DNA from: Mikania micrantha
Lineage: Eukaryota > Streptophyta > Magnoliopsida > Asterales > Asteraceae
Assembly (NCBI GenBank): GCA_009363875.1
Contig: CM018695.1
Coordinates: forward strand, 46,557,935 to 46,621,934
DNA length: 64,000 nt
Direction of reading: 5' to 3'
In this document: positions 57,561-64,000 of the stretch, in pieces
How the letters are laid out: each line of letters opens with the position of its first letter
How positions within the stretch are numbered: position 1 is the first letter of the stretch
The notes under the pieces: generated by a model
Database searches by the model: none
Seen by the model: only the letters and a program-made list of their open reading frames with translations
Told to the model about the DNA's origin: nothing
Position numbers and translations under genes: made by a program

Positions 57561-57739
57561 AGTCAAGTTGACTTGTCTCGCGTCCTTTTTTTCCTCTAGA
57601 AAACGTTGAACGACTACGTTGTATTGCGGGTCTTTGCTGGTTTGACATTGCTGGTTTGAATGAACTATGCCTTTGAGGTTGAAAACTACCCTCTTGTGAG
57701 TCAACAACTGTGCTATGTCTAGATTCATCATCCCTATGT

Positions 57740-60060
57740 TGTTTAGTCTTCAATGTTGGACATCCACGTGTATCCTTCTGAACCAATGGAGTTTTCTTTT
57801 CACTTTTAAACGGAAACACTTGCGAAAGTATTTTGTTAATCAGACTCTTTTTCACTGACACATGTTTTGAATTTATTTCCTTTGTCACCATACCCATTTG
57901 TCCTTCGATGTCGATTTCTTCGTATTCTAGAAGTGTCGGGTTCCGAGTATCAAGCTTTGTCCAGAAGATGTCTATATCAGAAAGCAGGATAATCGTGTCA
58001 ATATATAAATGAAAGGAAAATAATTAGTTTACAACAAAAAAAATGTAAAAAACAAACAAAGAGGACTTGTTTATAGTATTTTGACACCTGTATTTTCGTA
58101 TTTTGAGATCCGACAAGCGCATGGCAAGCCACAACTTGTCCACAACTGGTGGCTGCATGACATATTACCTAGACGCATAACCTTGATCTTATTCATTTCA
58201 TCAAGTAATAAATCATGGGCTTTATGTGAAACCTTACCGTGTAGGTTATTAAACATGTTATGATGACCCATTTTCTTTATTAAACATGTTTCAAACTCAT
58301 GTTTCATGTTTTTCTTCTGTGATTCTACCATTTGATCAACAAAACCTACCAGTGTCGAGAGTGAGTTATTAGTTGTTCACATATATCTTTTTATGTTTGA
58401 ATGTTGACTCTCGACTCTGTTGGTTGTACGTTGACCAAAGTTGGGCTTTCTGTTAGTCCAGGCTATAACAAACATGTCTTTGTAGGGGTTTAACCAACTC
58501 TGTGTTACATAATTTAAAACTCCTGAAATAAAAAACAACTATGACATACGACAATGTAATTTAAACAAAAATTATGATAATGATATTTAATGACACTTAC
58601 TTTGATGGTTATCTGCGACTAGTTGTTCGTAGAAACGGTTGTAGTTATAGTCGTAGATTTCTTGCGACGAAGAGTCACACAAATTCCCCCAATAACCCTT
58701 AAACTTTTTCCAATCACAGTCTGAAAAACTTGCCTTGCAGTGTTTTGCGAGATTTTCGCTTATGTGCCACCTGCATAAATACCTGGAAGCGTGCGGAAAT
58801 ACCTTACGACATGCATTCATCATATCAAGGTCTCTGTCAGTTATTATCACGCGGGGCTCCATACACTTATCTAGCATCTCTTTTACCAGTTCTAGAATCC
58901 AATGATAATTTTCCTCTTTTTCTTTACTCACGAACGCGTGTGCAATACAAAACGTATGGTGTGTTGAGGTAACACCAACTATCTGTACAAAAGGAAGTTT
59001 GTACATGTTAGTCTTGTAAGTCGTGTCGATCATAAGAACATGTGGGAACGCACCACTAGGTGTATGATTATTTATGACAAAAGAAAATTTCCTCCACAAC
59101 ATTTGTTTCAAAGTTTTCGCGAGTATAGTATACGTAATTCTTAGTATGCAGCAGGTTCGCTAAGACTTGCATTGTGGTTGATCCGACTTTTTGTTTACTT
59201 TTAAATTTTTGCTGCACATTGTATATGTCTCTACGGATGGAGACGGTGTCGGGATTCTACTTCTTTATGCTGGAAAGTATGTTGCGTGACTCCTGCTCGG
59301 ACAATCTTCTAACAAATAGATGCCCCTCAATATTTTGAGCAGGTTCATGGTTGTGTTTGTCATTTCTGACCTGAAACTTCCAAACATAAGAATCACTGTC
59401 GTATATCCCTATTAATTTAAAAGGACAGCCGAATTTTTTTCTACCGGTACGCCTTAAGATGGTCGTACTATTGTGTTCACCACCACGGTCACACACAAGC
59501 CAGATTTTGTTGACCTCATCTATCCCCTTCTTTTTCTTAGATCGTCCGGTAACTACGACCTATCCATTATCAAGGGCTCTACTTTTCACCCATGCCATCA
59601 ATTCCTCCATAGAAATGAATATCTGAAAACAATGTTGTCATTAAACTAATGTTCATCTAACTAAAAACAAGTGAAAAATATATTATCACATTGGTATTCC
59701 AGTCCATATTTTGGTATACAACGTCAGCTTCTTCCTCTTTAACCGCAACTTGGGTGGGTGTGATTGTTCACTAGCGTAACATTCCCTGTAAATGTCTTCA
59801 TCAACGCAAGTTTCCTGGTTCAAATCAAATTGCCAGCACAAAGTTTGACCCGCAACCTCTTCATTAAGATTTGGCAATACTGGTCTAGTTGTGGCCTTAG
59901 CCCAATGCACACCAGTCCCATCCTTAAAAACATTATGATTAGTTTGTCATTTGATTAACAATAAAAACAACTAAATACAATTTTATACCTGATAAGTTTC
60001 AGCCACTCGTGAAACATCGGAATATTGACAGAAGAAAAACTCTCCGTCCCACCATGATAT
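57740..60060 (-). pseudogene. MULE transposase with zinc-finger and SWIM-like motifs, broken
   Basis: Read right to left: an N-terminal part (59910-59686, TRPVLPNLNEEVAGQ), a FAR1/MuDR-type zinc region (59496-59257, FGCPFKLIGIYDSDSYVWKF and NDKHNHEPA). Then the DDE core (59111-58587) with Asp in HVLMIDTTYKTN, Asp in VIITDRDLDMMNACRKV and the CRWHI motif. Then a SWIM/PMZ-like Cys motif (58331-58071, SHQLWTSCGLPCACRIS) and a basic tail near 57780 (DTRGCPTLKTKQHRD). Stops and gaps separate the pieces; introns may explain some gaps. Such proteins cut and paste Mutator-like DNA and are relatives of FAR1-type regulators. Confidence 0.85.
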
Positions 60061-60238
60061 CTTTCAAATAAAAAAATATGTGTGTAGAAAGTAAATATTC
60101 TAATAAACGAAACAAGAGAAATTCGTTCAACTATATGTCAAGTGATTTGAGGAAGCGTCTCATATTGTAACGCAATACGTGTGTATATATTGACGACGAA
60201 TTCGTAAGTTACAAAAGATTTGTCACGTTTTAAACATT

Positions 60239-60313
60239 AAACGCCACGTAGTGGTCACTACGGGGCGTATAGGGTTACCCTATACGCCTCGTAGTGACCA
60301 CTACGTGGCGTTT
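60239..60313. repeat. 75-bp near-perfect hairpin in MULE right subterminal region
   Basis: Arms 60239-60275 and 60277-60313 (37 bp each) are inverted copies with one mismatch and a 1-nt spacer. Each arm contains its own smaller palindrome cgtagtg-nn-cactacg. Confidence 0.95.
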
Positions 60314-60474
60314 GGGTCACCATCAACTGACATGTCGGTACTTTTTGCAGAACATCGTACCAATACGCCCCGTAGTGACCACTACGAGGCGTTTAGGTCT
60401 AATCATTATCCCTGTCGTTTGACAAAGACCGTACAAATCGTACCAATACGCCCCGTAGTGGCCACTACGGAGCG
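60241..60474. repeat. Four-copy ACGCC-n-CGTAGTG-nn-CACTACG-n-GGCGT palindrome array
   Basis: Four 28-bp imperfect palindromes begin near 60241, 60285, 60365 and 60445, with centre dinucleotides gt, ac, ac and gc. A fifth, decayed copy with ggggcgtatagggtt lies near the left end at 56283-56314. G+C-rich palindromes near both ends of an A+T-rich MULE are candidates for transposase binding sites; this is inference. Confidence 0.9.
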
Positions 60475-60530
60475 TTTGTGGGGTATGAAGACATGTTTTG
60501 GAGTGTAAGTTTAACACCACCCTTCATTAT

Positions 60531-60875
60531 ATAATAGTTTAAGTTTTGATTGGTTTAATGTTTTATTAGGGTTTTATTAATTATTAGTTTAAGGTTTGAT
60601 TAGTTTAATGTTTTATTAGGGTTTTATTAAATAATAGTTTAAGTTTTGATTGATTTAAGGTTTTATTAGGCTATATTAATTATTAGTTTAAGGTTTTTAT
60701 TAGTTTAAGGTTTTATTAGATTTTATTAATTATTAGTTTAAGGTTTATATTTGATTAGTTTAAGGTTTTATTATGGTTTTATTAATTATTAGTTTAAGGT
60801 TTAGGTTTGATTAGTTTAAGGTTTGATTAGTTTAAGTTTTCAGTAAAGTTTAAGGTTTTATAAAGTTTAAAAAAA
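60531..60875. repeat. TTTATTAATTATTAGTTTAAGG minisatellite (right part)
   Basis: About seven units of 40-55 bp, gttttattaattattagtttaaggtt(t)gattagtttaagg-type, the continuation of 56046-56145. It ends in an A-rich run before the aaccggttt motifs. Confidence 0.85.
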
Positions 60876-61054
60876 AAAACAAAAAAAAAAACCGGTTTGA
60901 TGAACCGGTTTGGCCCTAACCGGTTTTTTTAGATTTGAAATCGGTTTGGTAGGTTTGCATTTTCGATGGATGGAACCACCTGATATATATAATGCTAGTT
61001 GTTTCTATCTAAAAAAATATAGTTATTTAAAGAAGGCCATATTAGTAAGTGTCA

Positions 61055-61410
61055 ATGAATTTTTTTCTTAAAAGGTGTTGGTGGAAAAATTATTTATCAA
61101 CATAGGTGATTTGAAAAATATTTATCAAACTATGTGTTTTTCATTTATTTCTTTATTTTAAACTAATTTAATATATATATATATATATATATATTTAAAT
61201 TTTAATTTAATCAACATATTATTATAGTAAGTTGATTGAAAAAAATAGAAAAATATTATAATATGTTAATTGAATTAAAAAAATATAATAAAATAGTTAA
61301 AAAACAAATAAATAAATGAAAAACACTCATTTTGGTAATATTTTCAAATCACTAGTTTTGAAATTTCATTTTTCCACCAACAAATGTTTGAAAAAAAAAT
61401 TCCCTACAAA
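61055..61410. mobile_element. MITE with about 100-bp terminal inverted repeats
   Basis: The left arm (tgttggtggaaaaat...tgatttgaaaaatattt...gtttttcatttatttctt) and the right arm, reversed, match over about 100 bp. A (TA)n run and A+T-rich loop lie between them (61170-61290). It has no coding sequence. Exact ends and duplication are unclear. Confidence 0.75.
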
Positions 61411-62053
61411 TGAGTGTATATAAAATATTACAATAAAAATCGTAGAATATCTACAAAATAGGTGTAGAGGATATGGGTGTGTGTGGTTTAGTCTCAAATC
61501 TGATAAATAATACTTTCATATATTAAAAACTTATAATTCACCTTTTATACTTGACTTGTCACGTATAAATATTAAAAAACAAACAAACATATAAATATTA
61601 AAAAAAGTACACAACATTCGATTGGTTCGGTTAAAGTTGGTTAATTATTTGCCTTAACCATAACCAACATGAATGATTTAGTTAATGACTTTACTTAACC
61701 ATAACCGTCAATTGTGGTTAGAATCTGTTATGATTCCGGATGATTATATGTTGCGTTTTCATTATGATTATATCATGCTGACACTAGTAAAGGATGTCTT
61801 TACAAAATTGCCATACTTCGTCTGCATACAAATTAAATTAAAGCAAAAATCATGTTAAAACATTTTAGTTTATTGGCCAATATATGAAATTAACTCTTTG
61901 TCCACGTGTTTCATTTTTAAGCCACAGAAATATTTTTAGTCCTCAACTCGGTCTGACTTTCAAATTTCAATCAATGTAAACACAAACAATTTCAACAAGC
62001 TTTTCAAATATATCGATGTTTACATATTTAGATTTAATATATATATATATATA
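61411..62053. other. A+T-rich intergenic sequence
   Basis: No ORF or known repeat recognised. It includes a palindromic ggttaagg/ccttaacc area near 61625-61700 (taaccataacc repeats) and ends in a (TA)n run at 62036-62053. Confidence 0.5.
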
Positions 62054-63685
62054 GGGAAGGGTTCTAATGCTAACCTTAGAATCGAGCAATAACCTATTAA
62101 CCTCACTATATTTAATAATCAAATTACAAGATGCTAATCTAATGGTTGATATTAAACTATAATATAATAATGTAATTGATTTGAAAGAAAAGGGAATAAG
62201 AGTATTAATGTAATTTGCTATATTAAATATTTTACCCCATCTTTTTTTATACATCCATAACTTTTTTATACTATAATATTTTTTTATAAAAATTACACCA
62301 TTTTACTCGTCTTTTTTTCTCTTTAATTTCGTTATAGTCTTGACTAGGTTTTTTTATTTTTTTTCGGATGTTCATATTTACACCACTGTAACAAGTATAA
62401 AACTAACAAATTATTTGTAACGAGTTGTAACGAATTTGGGTTTACATTGTTGTATAATAAATAGGGGTTAAGTTTAAGAGTGTAAACGAGCCAAGCCGAT
62501 CATGAGCTCGTTAATTACGTTATATTTTTGACTAGGTTTTTTATTTTTTCCGGATGCTCGTTAATTACGTTATATTCTTGATTTTGTAATGAATTTTGGT
62601 TTTTAAAGTATTAAAATGTATTTACAATCTTGTAAATATAATTTTTAAAGTATGAAAATGTATTTACAATCTTGTAGATATAACGAATTTTGGTTTTATC
62701 AACAAAATGTTATAGTATTTTTTTAAAGTATTAGAACGTATTACAATCTAGTAGATATAACGAATTTTGTTTTTTATCAACAAAATGTTATAGTATTTTT
62801 TTAAAGTATTAAAATGTATTTACAATCTTGTAAATATAACGAATTTTGGTTTTTATCAACAAAATGTTATATTATTTTTTTAAAGTATTAAATATATTTA
62901 CAATCTTGTAGATATAATTTTTTTAAAGTATTAAAACGTATTTACAATCTTGTATCTATAACGAAATTTTGGTTTTTATCAACAAAATGTTATATTATTT
63001 TTTTTAAAGTATTAAAATGTCTTTAAAATCTTGTAGATATAATTTTTTTAAAGTATTAAAACGTATTTAGAATCTAATAGATATAACTAATTTTGTTTTT
63101 TATCAACAAAATGTTATACTATTTTTTTAAAGTAATAAAATGTATTTACAATCTTGTAGATATAATTTTTTTATAGTATTAAAATGTATTTACAATCTTG
63201 TAGATATAACGAATTTTGGAGCATCCGGAAAAAATAAAAAAACGTAGTCAAGAATATAACGTAATTAACTAGATCGGGATCGGCTTGGCTCGTTTACACT
63301 CTTAAACGTTAGCCCTATTTATTCTACAACAATGTAAACCCCAAATTCGTTACAACTCGTTCCAAATAATTTGTTATTTTTATACTTGTTACAATGGTGT
63401 AAATACGAACATCCGAAAAAAAAAATAAAAAAACCTAGTCAAGACCATAACAGAATTAAAGAGAAAAATAAGAAGAGTAAAATGGTGCAATTTTTATAAA
63501 AAAATATTATAGTATAAAAAAGTTATGGATGTATAAAAAAAGAGGGGGTAAGTTAGTACATAAAGTAAATTAATAATTTACCTTTATCAAATAATAAAAG
63601 AAAAATCCATGTGTTTAATTATGATTGGGTAAAGAGAGTTAATGGGTTAGTGCTCTAAGTGTGAGTTAGTATTTGATCCCAATCC
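62054..63685. mobile_element. 1.63-kb foldback, Mutator-like non-autonomous element
   Basis: The left terminus GGGAAGGGTTCTAATGCTAAC and the reverse complement of the right terminus (GGATTGGGATCAAATACTAAC) match imperfectly, and the inverted arms extend about 450-500 bp inwards (62054 to about 62570; about 63224 to 63685). Shared landmarks are the gagtgtaaacgagccaagccgatc segment and cggatgttcatatttacacc. The element lies between (TA)n runs, which could hide a 9-bp duplication. No transposase is encoded. The GGGnnGGGTT start resembles the MULE at 56149. Confidence 0.82.
62585..63222. repeat. Tandem repeat core of the foldback element (78- and 40-bp units)
   Basis: About ten units share tttttaaagtattaaaatgtatttacaatcttgtagatata. 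Some carry an extra part, acgaattttggtttttatcaacaaaatgttatattatt, giving a long form of about 78 bp; short forms of about 40 bp lack it. In the second half of the array long and short forms alternate. Confidence 0.9.
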
Positions 63686-64000
63686 TATATATATATATAT
63701 CTGTGTGTGTAAGGGATGTAGCACTGACGTAGTTCCTTCTTTCAGACGTGTACAGCTGTGTTACGTTTCTGTTACATCAGATTTTGTTATTCTTTTTAAA
63801 AAAATGTATTCGGCGCTTTCTACAATATGAACATATGAACCTAATGACGTTACCCAACAGTAAAAAAATGAAAAGAAAAAATATTTTTGATGGTTTTTTT
63901 CATTGTTTCCTCAAACAAAGGTGGTTTTCATAGTAACTTTATATATATATATATATATATACAGGAAAGATAATGAAAACTCGTTGAATCGAAGAAACTT
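63686..64000. other. Unassigned right-edge sequence
   Basis: (TA)n and (TG)n runs at 63686-63710, then A+T-rich sequence with a second (TA)n run at 63940-63960. A 61-codon frame at 63748-63933 shows no recognised motif. Nothing can be assigned. Confidence 0.5.

Larger units (their letters stand above)
56149..60525 (-). mobile_element. Mutator-like element (MULE) inserted in the hAT block
   Basis: The left end GGGAGGGGTTATCTACACACCCTAAAAACAT (from 56149; written here in two parts: GGGAGGGGTTATCTACAC, then ACCCTAAAAACAT) aligns imperfectly with the reverse complement of the right end (GAAGGGTGGTGTTAAACTT..CACTCCAAAACAT, to 60525), giving about 30-bp terminal inverted repeats. A minus-strand transposase relic fills the middle. 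The flanking minisatellite is interrupted exactly here. I could not define a clean 9-bp duplication, since both flanks are TTA-rich. Confidence 0.75.
54217..61004 (+). mobile_element. Composite hAT-like DNA transposon block with inserted MULE
   Basis: A 12-bp direct repeat, tgctagttgttt, is found at 54217-54228 and 60993-61004. Just inside both ends the sequence is dense in aaccggttt motifs (54245-54390 and 60885-60955). Between them lie a hAT transposase pseudogene, an A+T-rich minisatellite present on both sides of a MULE, and the MULE itself. CAG at 54233 and CTG at 60980 could be terminal bases. hAT duplications are normally 8 bp, so the 12-bp repeat is not fully explained. Confidence 0.6.

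Noticed and set aside
57157..57897. 246-codon minus-strand Ser/Arg-rich frame
   Set aside because: Only its first 60-odd codons look like the MULE transposase tail; the rest is Ser/Arg-rich shadow translation opposite the Q/P-rich frame.
60241..60474. Regularly spaced palindromic repeats that could suggest a CRISPR array
   Set aside because: Only four copies with uneven spacing, in a plant transposon end, and no cas genes; CRISPR is not expected in a plant nucleus.
56149..60525. Exact 9-bp target-site duplication for the MULE
   Set aside because: The flanks ttttattaa and attatataa agree at only about five of nine positions, so no duplication is claimed.
60531..60875. TTTATTAGGGTTTTATTA units reminiscent of plant telomere repeat TTTAGGG
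   Set aside because: The unit is 40-55 bp and lacks consecutive TTTAGGG copies; it is a minisatellite of the hAT block.

Overview
The window looks like gene-poor, repeat-dense chromatin from a flowering plant. It is AT-rich and packed with nested Ty3/gypsy (Tekay-type chromovirus and Tat-type), Ty1/copia (SIRE-like), TRIM, hAT, Mutator-like (MULE) and MITE-type sequences. From memory these families resemble those of Asteraceae such as lettuce, chrysanthemum or Artemisia, but I could not search a database, so the family is a guess. I found no convincing host protein-coding gene, rRNA gene or intact tRNA gene.

Layout, left to right. Bases 1-2041 and 13215-15692 are one old Tekay-like element (B, minus strand) split by a full-length element A (2042-13209, minus strand, TSD agtta). 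A has two 2.9-kb LTRs, an intact gag ORF and a ruined pol. Bases 15693-19180 are a truncated SIRE-like copia relic: gag, PBS, one LTR, and a coiled-coil ORF beyond that LTR. Short LTR scraps follow to 19819. Element D (19820-40592, minus, TSD gtaca) keeps two LTRs and only the last part of integrase. Element C (26737-38968, minus, TSD ataac) sits inside D, 24 bp from D's 5' LTR. C retains PR-RT-RNase H-INT but has lost nearly all of gag, and it carries a 707-bp TRIM (34430-35136, plus, TSD atgtc). Bases 40598-42322 are a decayed Tat-like relic (H). Bases 42323-53061 hold an LTR (G) into whose LTR a complete Tat-type element (F, 43772-52796, minus, TSD tgtat) inserted.

From 54.2 to 61.0 kb lies a composite DNA-transposon block: a broken hAT transposase, an A+T-rich minisatellite, and a MULE (about 56149-60525) with a decayed minus-strand transposase, an unrecognised Q/P-rich ORF and a cluster of CGTAGTG palindromes. 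A MITE (about 61055-61410) and a 1.63-kb foldback element with a tandem-repeat core (62054-63685) complete the window.

The most interesting biology is non-autonomy. A looks like a young insertion with gag intact and pol dead. C looks young with pol mostly readable and gag missing. D has almost no coding sequence. All the non-TRIM LTR elements lie on the minus strand. The data fit families that move in trans, but this is inference from one locus.
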